Assembly (NCBI RefSeq): GCF_003591485.1
Contig: NZ_QZCF01000009.1
Span: 144,199 to 208,198 of the forward strand
Reading direction: 5' to 3'
DNA from: Paenibacillus sp. 1011MAR3C5
Lineage (GTDB): Bacteria; Bacillota; Bacilli; Paenibacillales; Paenibacillaceae
Length of the DNA: 64,000 nucleotides
Shown here: positions 25,425 through 33,236 of the stretch, in pieces
Numbering within the stretch: the stretch's first letter is position 1
How the letters are laid out: the number at the start of each line of letters is the position of its first letter
Program-made: the position numbers and the translations under genes
The notes under the pieces: model-generated
What the model was told of the DNA's origin: nothing
Databases searched by the model: none
What the model saw: the letters and a program-made list of their open reading frames with translations, nothing else

Positions 25425-26063
25425 ATGGCAACCGTATTATTTATAACAGCAAATCCTAATTATGAAACCTCTTATAGTCTGGCAGTAGGACAAGCATTCG
25501 TGTCAGCATACCGATCCGCTAATCCGGATGATGAGGTTATCCATCTGGATCTCTACAAAATGAGCATTCCTGAGCTAGATGCCGATGTATTCAGCGGATG
25601 GGGCAAGCTTGGGGGAGGCACTGCATTTGAGGAATTGACGGATGCTGAGAAAGCAAAGGTAGGACGTCTCGGAGAATTGGTCGAACAGTTCGTGGCCGCA
25701 GATAAGTATATTTTTGTTAACCCCATTTGGAATTATTCCTTTCCTCCTGTCATGAAAGCCTATATCGACTCCATATGTGTGGCTGGCAAGACGTTCAAAT
25801 ACGTTCCAGGGCAAGGGCGGGTTGGCTTGCTGAGGGATAAAAAGGCGGTTCACATTCAAGCGAGCGGAAGCGTGTTGTCTCCTGGTTCAGAGCTTGCGGA
25901 TCTCGAAATGGGGCATCGTCATTTGAATGCCATTATGAAGTTTTTCGAGATTCCCAGCTTTGGGAGCATCTTTGTAGAGGGGATGGCTGCAGATCCTGAG
26001 CAGGCTCCAGCGATTAAAGAAAGGGCGATTCAACAAGCGCGCGAGATGGCAAGCAGCTTCTAA
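25425..26063 (+). CDS. azoR: FMN-dependent NADH-azoreductase
   Basis: 212 residues, close to the family norm. Flavodoxin-like fold: FITANPNYETSYSLAVGQAF (FMN phosphate loop), then NPIWNYSFPPVMKAYIDSI (isoalloxazine-binding motif of AzoR) and VHIQASGSV. It reduces quinones and azo compounds with NADH by a ping-pong mechanism in the cytoplasm. The gene has a long leader (about 150 nt) containing a small open frame (25321-25446) that overlaps its start. Expression is probably induced by electrophiles or quinones, given the operator-rich promoter. Confidence 0.95.
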   Translation: MATVLFITANPNYETSYSLAVGQAFVSAYRSANPDDEVIHLDLYKMSIPELDADVFSGWGKLGGGTAFEELTDAEKAKVGRLGELVEQFVAADKYIFVNPIWNYSFPPVMKAYIDSICVAGKTFKYVPGQGRVGLLRDKKAVHIQASGSVLSPGSELADLEMGHRHLNAIMKFFEIPSFGSIFVEGMAADPEQAPAIKERAIQQAREMASSF

Positions 26064-26095
26064 ATATTCTAGACCAGAGCCGGCGGTATTCGGTT

Positions 26096-26119
26096 GAATC
26101 GAGCCGTTCGGCTCTTCTT
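26096..26119 (+). terminator. Terminator after azoR
   Basis: GAGCCGTTCGGCTC hairpin at 26101-26114 followed by TTCTT. Confidence 0.6.
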
Positions 26120-26152
26120 GACTTTAGATCAAAATCGCATAAACTTAAACGT

Positions 26153-26491
26153 ATGGTTAATTATAACGATGAGAACTTAAATGATGTGTTCCAGGCGCTC
26201 TCTGATCCGACGAGACGAGAGATCATACGTAGCTTGGCGGCCAGCGAGATGACGGTTATGAACCTGGCGAAGCCTTTTGATATGTCCTTGCCTGCCATAT
26301 CCAAGCACCTGAAGGTGATGGAGAAGGCAGGTTTAGTTTCCGTTCGGAAGGAAGGAACGTACCGGTATTATTATCTGAACCCACAGGCGATAGAAAATGC
26401 TCAAGAGTGGTTGGTGGACTTGAGGAAGTTCTGGACTGCGCAGGTGTTCAACCTTGAACAGTTCCTGGAGACTCAGTCCAAAGAAGACTAA
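26153..26491 (+). CDS. ArsR-family regulator (SRPBCC-linked type)
   Basis: 112 residues. Winged helix: NDVFQALSDPTRREIIRSLA, then VMNLAKPFDMSLPAISKHLK, VMEKAGLVSVRKEGTYRYYYL, then a helix to the end. It has no metal-binding Cys cluster, so it is of the SdpR-like ArsR group that pairs with SRPBCC proteins. No ribosome site is visible before ATG 26153, so it may be leaderless; TTGACT near 26118 is a possible -35. It is followed 15 bp later by an SRPBCC gene, the usual arrangement. Confidence 0.9.
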   Translation: MVNYNDENLNDVFQALSDPTRREIIRSLAASEMTVMNLAKPFDMSLPAISKHLKVMEKAGLVSVRKEGTYRYYYLNPQAIENAQEWLVDLRKFWTAQVFNLEQFLETQSKED

Positions 26492-26505
26492 TGGAGGCGC
26501 TACAC

Positions 26506-26955
26506 ATGATTTCATTGGATGACGGGAAATTTCTCCTCAAGCTTCATCACGTATACAACGCGAGCATCGACAGAGTGTTCCAGGCCTGGACGAAAAAAGA
26601 ACAGCTGGAGCAATGGTGGGGACTGACCGATTTTACGACGACCGTAGAGCAGATGGACGTTACAGTCGGAGGGAGCTACATCTTCCATATGGAAGCCCCC
26701 AATGGCAGCATTCACACGCTGGCAGGCCATTATGTGGAGATCGTTCCGAATAAAAAGCTTTCATTCACCTGGAAGTGGGTTAATGAAGGGGCGAGTGCTG
26801 AGGAAACGCTTGTTACGATTGGTTTTGTCGAGAAGGGCGGCAAGACGGAGCTGATCATCACGCATTCCAAGTTCTCCACGATGCAAGCGGCGAAGCGGCA
26901 CAATAACAATTGGACCCATGCGCTAGAAGGCGGGTTGTGTAGTTATTTGCATTGA
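26506..26955 (+). CDS. SRPBCC (AHSA1-like) domain protein
   Basis: About 149 residues: HHVYNASIDRVFQAWTKKEQ, then WWGLTDFTTTVEQMDVTVGG, FHMEAPNGS, and a long C-terminal helix starting NNWTHALEGG. This is the START-like helix-grip fold with a hydrophobic ligand pocket. The start is ATG at 26506, 8 bases after GGAGG; the ATG at 26491 overlaps the previous stop but lies before that site. It forms an operon with the ArsR gene. The ligand is unknown. A strong terminator follows at 27001. Confidence 0.9.
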   Translation: MISLDDGKFLLKLHHVYNASIDRVFQAWTKKEQLEQWWGLTDFTTTVEQMDVTVGGSYIFHMEAPNGSIHTLAGHYVEIVPNKKLSFTWKWVNEGASAEETLVTIGFVEKGGKTELIITHSKFSTMQAAKRHNNNWTHALEGGLCSYLH

Positions 26956-27000
26956 TGAGTCTGGTTAGGAAGTATACGGATGCATTATAAAATGACAAAG

Positions 27001-27046
27001 AAATCCACATGCGAGTGTATTCACTCCATGTGGATTTCTTTTTTTT
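27001..27046 (+). terminator. Terminator of the first ArsR/SRPBCC pair
   Basis: Arms AAATCCACATG and CATGTGGATTT followed by CTTTTTTTT. Confidence 0.88.
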
Positions 27047-27068
27047 GCGGAAGGCATAAAAAATGATA

Positions 27069-27128
27069 TTGACATGACACCAAAAGGTGTCCTATAATCA
27101 AAACATCAAATAGACACCAAATGGTGTC
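27069..27128 (+). promoter_or_regulatory. DoxX operon promoter with two identical-type operators
   Basis: TTGACA at 27069-27074, 18-bp spacer, TATAAT at 27093-27098. The spacer is filled by the palindrome GACACCAAAAGGTGTC (27076-27091). A second copy, GACACCAAATGGTGTC, is at 27113-27128, 37 bp downstream, just past the start of transcription. GACACC-N4-GGTGTC is therefore a repressor site, most likely for the ArsR protein at 27670. Confidence 0.88.
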
Positions 27129-27195
27129 CAATAAAGCTGCTGAAAAGATTTGAATATTAATCAATACGACTTGAACCATAACGAGGAGGAAGAAA

Positions 27196-27618
27196 ATGAG
27201 CAACATAATAGGCGCGAAAATGTTGGCGAAAGCAGAAACGCAGTCCAGAGGCAAAATCATTGCTTATTGGACGGCCGCATCACTGCTCGCCGTAGCTATG
27301 ACTTTAAGCGGGATCGGGCAGCTAATGCAATTAGGGGGCAACGTCGAGCTCGTCACAAGTATCGGATTCCCATTGTATATCATGACCATTCTGGGGATAT
27401 GGAAGGTGCTTGGAGCGGTAGCGATCATCATGCCTGGTTTTCCCCGGGTGAAGGAATGGGCTCATGCAGGCATCTTTTTTCTAATGACGGGTGCGGCTTT
27501 GTCCCATGTGTTCGCTAACGATTATGGTGAAGGCGGCTTTAATCTGATCCTTCCGCTCTGCTACGCTGCACTTAATATCGCCGCATGGGCGCTGAGACCG
27601 AAGAACCGGAAGCTTTAA
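27196..27618 (+). CDS. DoxX-like membrane protein
   Basis: 140 residues with four membrane helices: IIAYWTAASLLAVAMTLSGI, FPLYIMTILGIWKVLGAVAII, HAGIFFLMTGAALSHVFA and LPLCYAALNIAAWAL. The order and the polar loop PGFPRVKEWAHAG fit the DoxX family found in redox-stress operons. First gene behind the twin-operator promoter and followed by ArsR, SRPBCC and YdeI-like genes; the four probably form one unit. Function in Gram-positives is not established; thiol or electron-transfer stress is suspected. Confidence 0.88.
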   Translation: MSNIIGAKMLAKAETQSRGKIIAYWTAASLLAVAMTLSGIGQLMQLGGNVELVTSIGFPLYIMTILGIWKVLGAVAIIMPGFPRVKEWAHAGIFFLMTGAALSHVFANDYGEGGFNLILPLCYAALNIAAWALRPKNRKL

Positions 27619-27669
27619 GGGTGGTTCCTTCGTTGAAGCTACTCCAGAACCTAGTGGAGGGAGGCTGTT

Positions 27670-27999
27670 ATGAGTGAGAACAACCGGTTGAGGGATGTAT
27701 TTGACGCCATTGCAGATCCAACTAGACGCCGGCTGATCCGTTTGCTGGCAGAGGCTGAAGAGGTACCGCTTCATGATTTGACCGCACGGTTTGAAATCGG
27801 GCGAACGGCGGTATCCAAGCATTTGACCATCTTAAAGGAAGCGGGACTAGTGCTCGACAGGAAAGTTGGCAGAGAAACGAGATACCGGCTAAATGCCACA
27901 CCGCTGAAAGAAGTGCAAGATTGGGTGGGTTATTATAGCGATTTCTGGAAGAAGAATATGCTGCGCTTAAACCAACTATTAGAGGAGGAAGAAACATGA
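27670..27999 (+). CDS. ArsR-family regulator (second copy, SRPBCC-linked)
   Basis: 109 residues: LRDVFDAIADPTRRRLIRLL, then LTARFEIGRTAVSKHLTIL, KEAGLVLDRKVGRETRYRL. No metal-site cysteines. About half the core is shared with the regulator at 26153, so the two ArsR/SRPBCC pairs are related. Overlaps the next gene by 4 bp. The GACACC-N4-GGTGTC sites in front of the operon are its probable targets (autorepression). Confidence 0.92.
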   Translation: MSENNRLRDVFDAIADPTRRRLIRLLAEAEEVPLHDLTARFEIGRTAVSKHLTILKEAGLVLDRKVGRETRYRLNATPLKEVQDWVGYYSDFWKKNMLRLNQLLEEEET

Positions 28000-28415
28000 G
28001 TTTAACATTAAATTTGGAGTTTCAGTACAACACGTCGATCGAGAGGCTGTGGTCGGCCATTACCGATTCAACGAAGCTGTCGAAGTGGATTGCGAATATT
28101 CATACGGGCGAGCCGATGGAAAATGATTTTAAACCCGTCGTAGGCCATCAGTTCCAATTCCGCACCCAGCCGAATGAATGGTGGGACGGCATTATTAGCG
28201 GCGAGGTGCTGACCGTCGATGAGCCCAATCGGGTATCCTACACCTGGTCCAGCGGTGATGAGAAGCATACCGTTACATGGACGCTGCAGGATCTCGGCAA
28301 CGGGAAGGTGAATCTGCAATTGGAGCAAACCGGCCTGTCCAATCCGCAAGCGCTGGGCGGAGCGAAATATGGATGGAGCAAATGGTGCGGCGAGCTTGAG
28401 AATATGCTGGTATAA
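27996..28415 (+). CDS. SRPBCC (AHSA1-like) domain protein (second copy)
   Basis: 139 residues: FQYNTSIERLWSAITDSTKL, KWIANIHTGEP, then NEWWDGIISGEVLTVDEPNR, SYTWSSGDEKHTVTWTL, and a final helix with GWSKWCGELENML. START-like fold. ATG overlaps the ArsR stop (ATGA). Likely the ligand-handling partner of the ArsR repressor; ligand unknown. Confidence 0.9.
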   Translation: MSLTLNLEFQYNTSIERLWSAITDSTKLSKWIANIHTGEPMENDFKPVVGHQFQFRTQPNEWWDGIISGEVLTVDEPNRVSYTWSSGDEKHTVTWTLQDLGNGKVNLQLEQTGLSNPQALGGAKYGWSKWCGELENMLV

Positions 28416-28489
28416 TCGATTAAAGAGACAGGTACAATGGAAGTTATTGAAAATCATATTTGCTACTAGTGAATGAGGAGTGTTCCTGT

Positions 28490-29083
28490 ATGACAACAAG
28501 CAAGCTGAATGCCAAGGTTGACGGTTTTTTGAGAAAGGCCAAGAGCTGGAAGGAAGAATTTGAAGCACTACGGGAAATCGTTCTCGACTGCGAGCTGACC
28601 GAAGACTTCAAGTGGATGCATCCTTGCTACACGTTTGAGGGTAACAACATTGTGATCATACATGGGTTTAAAGAATATTGCGCGCTTCTGTTCCATAAAG
28701 GCTCTTTGCTCAAGGATCCCCATGGTATCCTCATTCAGCAGACGGAGAACGTACAGGCAGCCCGCCAAATTCGCTTTACGAATGTAGAGCAAATCGAAGA
28801 GATGCAATTGATAATCAAAGAATACATCTATGAAGCGATTGAAGTGGAGAAAGCCGGCTTGCAGGTGGAATTCAAGAAGACGACAGAGTATACCGTTCCT
28901 GAGGAGCTGGATAATAAATTTGTGGAAATTCCTGAACTGAAAACCGCATTTGAAGCCCTGACACCGGGACGGCAAAGAGCATACCTCTTCTACTTCTCTG
29001 GGGCCAAACAATCCAAGACGCGAGAGGCACGGATTGAGAAGTATTTGCCGCATATTTTGGATGGGAAGGGTTTGGATGATTAA
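28490..29083 (+). CDS. YdeI/OmpD-associated, DUF1801-type protein
   Basis: About 197 residues: KVDGFLRKAKSWKEEFEALR, EDFKWMHPCYTFEGNNIVII, HGFKEYCALLFHKGSLL (the DUF1801 domain), then a C-terminal half with TPGRQRAYLFYFSGAKQSKT and RIEKYLPHIL, the YdeI-type end. The start is ATG at 28490 with GAGGAG 9 bases upstream. Members act in resistance or iron-sulfur-linked stress, but the biochemistry is unknown. Ends the DoxX-ArsR-SRPBCC unit; a terminator follows at 29129. Confidence 0.88.
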   Translation: MTTSKLNAKVDGFLRKAKSWKEEFEALREIVLDCELTEDFKWMHPCYTFEGNNIVIIHGFKEYCALLFHKGSLLKDPHGILIQQTENVQAARQIRFTNVEQIEEMQLIIKEYIYEAIEVEKAGLQVEFKKTTEYTVPEELDNKFVEIPELKTAFEALTPGRQRAYLFYFSGAKQSKTREARIEKYLPHILDGKGLDD

Positions 29084-29128
29084 TCCATAATAAGCTGAAG
29101 CTATCGGCTAACGAGGGTACATGGTAAC

Positions 29129-29173
29129 AGCGTCAGACTGGACTTTATTAAAGTTCGGGTCTGACGCTTTTTC
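29129..29173 (+). terminator. Terminator after the YdeI-like gene
   Basis: Outer arms AGCGTCAGAC and GTCTGACGCT, inner GACTTT/AAAGTT pairing, then TTTTTC. Confidence 0.85.
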
Positions 29174-29285
29174 TATCGTCTGAACGGAAATATGACAATA
29201 TATACACGGATATATTCAGTTTCATTGTGATGTGATAGAATAGGTCGTTAAATTGTTTCATACGAAATCGGAGGCATCTTAGTTC

Positions 29286-29906
29286 ATGACATCACAGTCG
29301 CAACAACATGTAAAAATCGTAACAGCAGACCCCAGTGCAATTGGATTATTCGGTCTGGCCATCGTCACGCTGGTTGCATCATCGCAAAAGCTGGGCATCA
29401 CATCTGGATTGGGTTATGTTATCCCTTGGGCTATTTTTTTCGGGGCATTCGCGCAGCTATTCGCCTGCATACAAGATGCGAAGCATAACAACACATTTGG
29501 CATGACAGCCTTTGGAGCTTATGCGTTCTTCTGGTTTGGGATGGCAGCCAGCTGGCTGATTAAGCTGGGGGTATTCGGGCCGGAGCTGGCATCCGGGCTC
29601 GATGTGAAGCAGCTAGGCTTTGTCTTTCTTGGCTATCTGATCTTTACGCTCTTCATGACCATTGGAGCAATGGAAACCAACAAAGTGCTATTTATCATTT
29701 TTGTATGGATTGATTTCTTGTTTATTGGATTAAGCTTAGATTCATTTGGGGTAGGAAATGGAGCTTTTCATTCCTTGGCGGCTTATGCGGAGCTAGCTAT
29801 AGCCATTGTATCCTTCTACGGATGCGGAGCTGCTGTGCTGAACGCACACTTTGGACGAGTTTTTCTGCCAGTTGGCGCTCCTTTTAAAATTTTTAAAAAA
29901 GCTTGA
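29286..29906 (+). CDS. Acetate/succinate transporter, GPR1/FUN34/YaaH (SatP) family
   Basis: 206 residues with six membrane helices. The family signature near the N-terminus, normally NPxPLGL, reads DPSAIGLFGLAIVT here, a recognisable but altered form. GLGYVIPWAIFFGAFAQLFA and the cytoplasmic stretch CIQDAKHNNTFGMTAFGAY match the family, as does LSLDSFG before the last helices. It imports acetate with protons across the membrane. Single gene with ribosome site GGAGG. The changed first motif might alter selectivity. Confidence 0.93.
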   Translation: MTSQSQQHVKIVTADPSAIGLFGLAIVTLVASSQKLGITSGLGYVIPWAIFFGAFAQLFACIQDAKHNNTFGMTAFGAYAFFWFGMAASWLIKLGVFGPELASGLDVKQLGFVFLGYLIFTLFMTIGAMETNKVLFIIFVWIDFLFIGLSLDSFGVGNGAFHSLAAYAELAIAIVSFYGCGAAVLNAHFGRVFLPVGAPFKIFKKA

Positions 29907-29973
29907 TTATTCATGCGAAGAATCATCACATATATAGATGAATGCTGACCCGTAGACTATCACTTTCAAAACA

Positions 29974-30222
29974 GTGTTCTCCTGCAGTGGAATTGGCCGC
30001 GCTACAGCGGAGTTAATGGCTGCAAGAGGAGCGAAGGTTGTCATTAACTATAATCAGAATGCAGTAGGAGATACGAATCGACTGGATAGACTCGTAGCAC
30101 CCGTTCCCATGAAGCGAGCAGCTACTTCACAGGAAATCGCCGAAGTTCTCTGTTTCCTTGCATCCGATGCTTCCAATTATATTTTGGGAGAAACGATTAC
30201 TGTAAGTGGTGGAAGGTCATAG
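29974..30222 (+). pseudogene. Short-chain dehydrogenase/reductase with internal deletion
   Basis: Two ends of an SDR are joined. The first 26 codons or so carry the nucleotide-binding region (SGIGRATAELMAARGAKVVI, then NYNQN). The last 45 or so are the family C-terminus (PVPMKRAATSQEIAEVLCFL, then ILGETITVSGG). The whole centre, including the catalytic YxxxK and the dimer helices (around 150 residues), is missing, and the first strand before GIGR is also lost. It cannot be an active enzyme. A dispersed-type hairpin terminator follows. Confidence 0.88.
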
Positions 30223-30252
30223 AAATTAGTAACGATAGATTAGAGTGGATAG

Positions 30253-30281
30253 AACGCAACCAATAAAGGTTGCGTTTTTTT
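30253..30281 (+). terminator. Hairpin terminator (dispersed type, copy F)
   Basis: Arms AACGCAACC and GGTTGCGTT, loop AATAAA, followed by five or more Ts. Confidence 0.8.
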
Positions 30282-30314
30282 ACGCTTCCGTACAGATCTG
30301 TATAAGCTAAAGTA

Positions 30315-30358
30315 TTGCGTATCCAACCTTATTATTTTATAATGAGTAAAAACTCATT
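30315..30358 (+). promoter_or_regulatory. TetR gene promoter with overlapping operator
   Basis: TTGCGT at 30315-30320, 17-bp spacer, TATAAT at 30338-30343. A perfect 7-4-7 palindrome AATGAGTAAAAACTCATT (30341-30358) overlaps the -10, as expected for autorepression by the TetR protein encoded just downstream. Confidence 0.8.
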
Positions 30359-30376
30359 CAAAAAGATGGTGACACA

Positions 30377-30985
30377 ATGCCGAGAACGAAAGAGCAGTTT
30401 GAAGAAATGCGAAATGCCACGCGGGCTAAAATACAATCCGCAGCGATGCAGCTATTTGCCCAGCAGGGATTCGGCATGACGAATGTGCAGGAGATCGCCG
30501 ACAAAGCCGGGATCAGTATCGGTCTTTTATACAGACATTACAAAACAAAAGATGAGTTATTTCATGAGCTGGCGGAGTTTGCAGCAGCAGGTCTCGCCCG
30601 GGTTGCGGAACGATTTCAATCTGACGAATCGCCTTCTGTGTTGATGAAAGGGTTCGTCCAAGAAATTTATGAGGATATGGTATCCGGCGACGATCTGGCG
30701 AATCTGATGATACTTATGTCGCAGTCGTTTCATTCCATAGGTGACACCAATGATGGGCAGAATGGTGTGGTTACAGTAAACAAAAACCTAATCATGGCTA
30801 CCAGCAAGCTGATCAAGCGAGGGCAAGAGCTAGACGAGTTCGCCGCTGGCGATTCTTATGAGATGGCTATGTTCTTCTTTTCATTCATTCAGGGGCTAGC
30901 TGAGATGAAAGTGAAGATGAAGGATGACTTCGTTATGCCGTCACCTTCCATCCTGACAGCGTTTCTATTCTCGAAAGGGGGCTGA
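30377..30985 (+). CDS. TetR-family transcriptional regulator
   Basis: 202 residues. N-terminal DNA-binding helices: AAMQLFAQQGFGMTNVQEIA, then DKAGISIGLLYRHYKTKDEL. The C-terminal 150 residues are the ligand domain. The operator palindrome TGAGT-N4-ACTCA sits on its own promoter. The GNAT gene begins 6 bp after the stop and is probably co-transcribed, hence under the same control. Confidence 0.93.
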   Translation: MPRTKEQFEEMRNATRAKIQSAAMQLFAQQGFGMTNVQEIADKAGISIGLLYRHYKTKDELFHELAEFAAAGLARVAERFQSDESPSVLMKGFVQEIYEDMVSGDDLANLMILMSQSFHSIGDTNDGQNGVVTVNKNLIMATSKLIKRGQELDEFAAGDSYEMAMFFFSFIQGLAEMKVKMKDDFVMPSPSILTAFLFSKGG

Positions 30986-30991
30986 ATACAG

Positions 30992-31618
30992 ATGTTCACC
31001 ATTATCAGAGCGGATCAAACAAGAGCAGAGATCAGGCCGCAAATGGCTGATATTTTCGCAGACGGGTTTACGCAGTGGCTTGGCTTTTTTTCCAAAGACA
31101 AGCGGCAGATTTCCAGAGCTTTTGCACATATATTCGTCGAAAGCCAATTCTACTTGGCGATGTCGGGTGATAAAGTGGCGGCTATGGCGGCTTGTACGGA
31201 CGGAACAGAGCTATCGGTGAGGCTGAATACGAAGCAGTTGATCAAGCATTTGGGCTTTTACAAGGGAATGCTTGCCGTGCTGTTTCTCAAACGAGAGTTT
31301 CAAGTGCCGTTTCATAATCCCAATGGAGATCAAATTTCCTTGGAGTTTGTCGGTACGGCGCTCGAATTCCGAGGCCAAGGAGCGGCATCGCAGGTCATCA
31401 CTCATATCTTGGGAAGCAAGGCGTATAAAGAATGTTTGATCGAAGAGGTCGCGGATACGAATATCCCGGCAATCCGGTTATATGAAAAGCTGGGGTTCAA
31501 GGAGTACAAGAGGAAGGCGCTCCCTAAAAAGCTGGCTGAACAAAACGGTATTCATCACCTGGTATCGATGAAATATGTGAATATTGATGATAGAATAAAT
31601 TCGCCAAACACGGTATAG
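30992..31618 (+). CDS. GNAT-family N-acetyltransferase
   Basis: 208 residues. Acetyl-CoA motif A is LEFVGTALEFRGQGAASQVI, with RGQGAA as the pyrophosphate loop; the late motif is VADTNIPAIRLYEKLGFKEY. About 100 residues precede motif A, longer than a minimal GNAT, so the acceptor-binding part is extended. The substrate is unknown. Starts 6 bp after the TetR gene. Confidence 0.92.
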   Translation: MFTIIRADQTRAEIRPQMADIFADGFTQWLGFFSKDKRQISRAFAHIFVESQFYLAMSGDKVAAMAACTDGTELSVRLNTKQLIKHLGFYKGMLAVLFLKREFQVPFHNPNGDQISLEFVGTALEFRGQGAASQVITHILGSKAYKECLIEEVADTNIPAIRLYEKLGFKEYKRKALPKKLAEQNGIHHLVSMKYVNIDDRINSPNTV

Positions 31619-31666
31619 TGGATGGGAAATAGTTCCTAAACACACAACTTAAGAGGCGGATGCTTA

Positions 31667-32269
31667 ATGGTTCAATTAAGTAAAATAGTTTGTACCCATT
31701 GTGAGGGGAAAAAAGTAATACCTTGTTTCTGTAATGGACAATCGATCAAAGTGAAAAACTGTTTTATGTGCAGCGGCTCCGGAGTAAGCGATGGTCGTGA
31801 TTGCTGGGAATGCTCCAGTAAAGGTATTGTTAGATGTCGAACATGTGATGGCCGGGGCAGAGAATTTGGCAGTGTGTGCCTTGACTGTCGCGGACGTGGA
31901 TATACAAATTGCGTAAAATGCGACGGAGCAGGGAAAGTGGATGTCGGATTGATATGCAAGGAATGTAAGGGGTCAGGCACAGAAATACTTGTATGCGGAT
32001 GCGATAACGGGATACGGACTTGCGATACATGCAAAGGAGAGGGAGAAATTCCCGATCCAGTGGAGTTGGCCAAACTAAAAGAAACGCGAAGAAGAGAGGC
32101 CCAAGAGGAACAGGAACGGGCGGTCAGAAGACAGAAATCTGTTGACGAATACAATGAAAGACAAAAACAGATAGAATGGAAGAAAGAAAAGTGGAAGCGG
32201 CTGGATGGAATCAAATTGGTCTTGATCATCATTCTATTCATATTCTATATCATACGGCAGAACAGCTGA
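31667..32269 (+). CDS. Cysteine-rich DnaJ-type zinc-ribbon protein with C-terminal membrane anchor
   Basis: 200 residues. The first ~125 residues hold about ten Cys-x-x-Cys or related pairs: CTHCEG, CFMCSGSG, CWECSSKG, CRTCDGRGREFG, CLDCRGRGYTNC, CVKCDGAG, CKECKGSG, CGCDNG, CDTCKGEG. These resemble the CxxCxGxG repeats of DnaJ but are more numerous, and no J domain is present. A charged helix with coiled-coil character follows (LKETRRREAQEEQERAVRR and on), then a hydrophobic tail LVLIIILFIFYII. I infer zinc-stabilised modules held at the membrane facing the cytoplasm. No known full-length match comes to mind. Confidence 0.85.
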   Translation: MVQLSKIVCTHCEGKKVIPCFCNGQSIKVKNCFMCSGSGVSDGRDCWECSSKGIVRCRTCDGRGREFGSVCLDCRGRGYTNCVKCDGAGKVDVGLICKECKGSGTEILVCGCDNGIRTCDTCKGEGEIPDPVELAKLKETRRREAQEEQERAVRRQKSVDEYNERQKQIEWKKEKWKRLDGIKLVLIIILFIFYIIRQNS

Positions 32270-32291
32270 TTATTTCAGCCCACTACGCAAA

Positions 32292-32318
32292 AACCCACGT
32301 CCCTCCCAAGACGTGGTT
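32292..32318 (-). terminator. Terminator of the quinone reductase gene (minus strand)
   Basis: Read on the minus strand: AACCACGTC, loop, GACGTGGGT followed by TTTTG. The same hairpin type occurs at 37465-37495. Confidence 0.7.
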
Positions 32319-32354
32319 CCAAGCCGCCGACAAGCTCTCATCTTGAACTGTACC

Positions 32355-32384
32355 AATAAGATCGCCCTATCCGGCGATCTTATT
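32355..32384. repeat. Perfect 12-bp inverted repeat with 6-base loop
   Basis: Arms AATAAGATCGCC and GGCGATCTTATT around CTATCC. No T run follows on either strand, so it is not a standard terminator. It lies in the gap downstream of the minus-strand reductase gene. Confidence 0.7.
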
Positions 32385-32473
32385 GACGTTCTGGCAGATG
32401 GTTTTTCTGTGCGGGTACCAGGTGATAAAGATGCTCGGTTTGTGGATCGTAATGCACGGACGAAGAGTTGGGA

Positions 32474-33064
32474 TTATACGGACGCAGCTTTTACGGTGTC
32501 ATAATTCAATCCAAGCTGATAAGCTTGCTTCAGCAAATTTTCTTGGGTTTCCGGGTTTGAATCTAACGTATTGTTCAAGAGCTCTACCTTGCTATTGGCA
32601 ATTCCGCAGTATCCGGCTATCGCAATATTGAGCTGATGATTCATCATTTGATCAAAATGTCTTTTCTCCATTCCTTCCTTCGACTCCGCTGCGAGAGCAA
32701 GCCACAGCACTTGCTTATGAGGCAGCTTATTGGAGCCATATGCAACGCCGCTATTCCACACCCGATCAATATAACCTTTCAACATAGCAGGTACGCTATA
32801 CCACCATACCGGGAAGACATAGGCAAGAGCGTCGAATTTCTTCATGCGTTCGATTTCGTTCTCCACTTCAGGAGAATAAATCTTGCGATCAATGGACCAA
32901 TCCGGTTCATCGGCCTCCCATAGAACTGGATCAAATCCGATGCGGTGCAGATCCAGCACCTCTGTCTCGTGACCTGCCTTCAGAAGACCCTGCGTGAATC
33001 TATCCGCAACGGAAAAGGTTAAAGAATTCACCCTCGGGTGTGATACAACAGTCAGTACTTTCAT
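32474..33064 (-). CDS. NAD(P)H-dependent flavin oxidoreductase (NQO/MdaB-like)
   Basis: 196 residues. Flavodoxin-like fold: VVSHPRVNSLTFSVADRF (FMN/FAD phosphate loop), EVLDLHRIGFDPVL, then YVFPVWWYSVPAMLKGYIDR (family flavin motif), and VLWLALAAESKEGME. Two-electron reduction of quinones or similar electrophiles. Divergent from an HxlR gene at 33237 with about 170 bp between, an arrangement typical of YodB/CatR-type control of quinone reductases. Confidence 0.92.
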   Translation of the reverse strand: MKVLTVVSHPRVNSLTFSVADRFTQGLLKAGHETEVLDLHRIGFDPVLWEADEPDWSIDRKIYSPEVENEIERMKKFDALAYVFPVWWYSVPAMLKGYIDRVWNSGVAYGSNKLPHKQVLWLALAAESKEGMEKRHFDQMMNHQLNIAIAGYCGIANSKVELLNNTLDSNPETQENLLKQAYQLGLNYDTVKAASV

Positions 33065-33150
33065 GATTCGTCAACTTCCTTTCTCCACTCTTTTTACATG
33101 GTCTATGCTACAATTGCATTATGCAGGATGTTGTAAAAGATAGGAAGAAC

Positions 33151-33183
33151 GCACTTTTATGTTCTTATAGAACCATAAAGTGC
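33151..33183 (+). promoter_or_regulatory. Stem-loop in the leader of the HxlR gene
   Basis: GCACTTTTATG and CCATAAAGTGC can pair (one bulge) around TTCTTATAGAA. No T run. Position between the divergent genes suggests an operator or leader structure; function not shown. Confidence 0.35.
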
Positions 33184-33236
33184 TATAGGAACTGGAAGGT
33201 AACGATTGATTTCTGTTTTGAAGGAGTGGCTGACCA

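Noticed and set aside
32313..32504. 63-codon plus-strand frame after the cysteine-rich gene
   Set aside because: It runs through two hairpins and into the end of the minus-strand reductase; no ribosome site.
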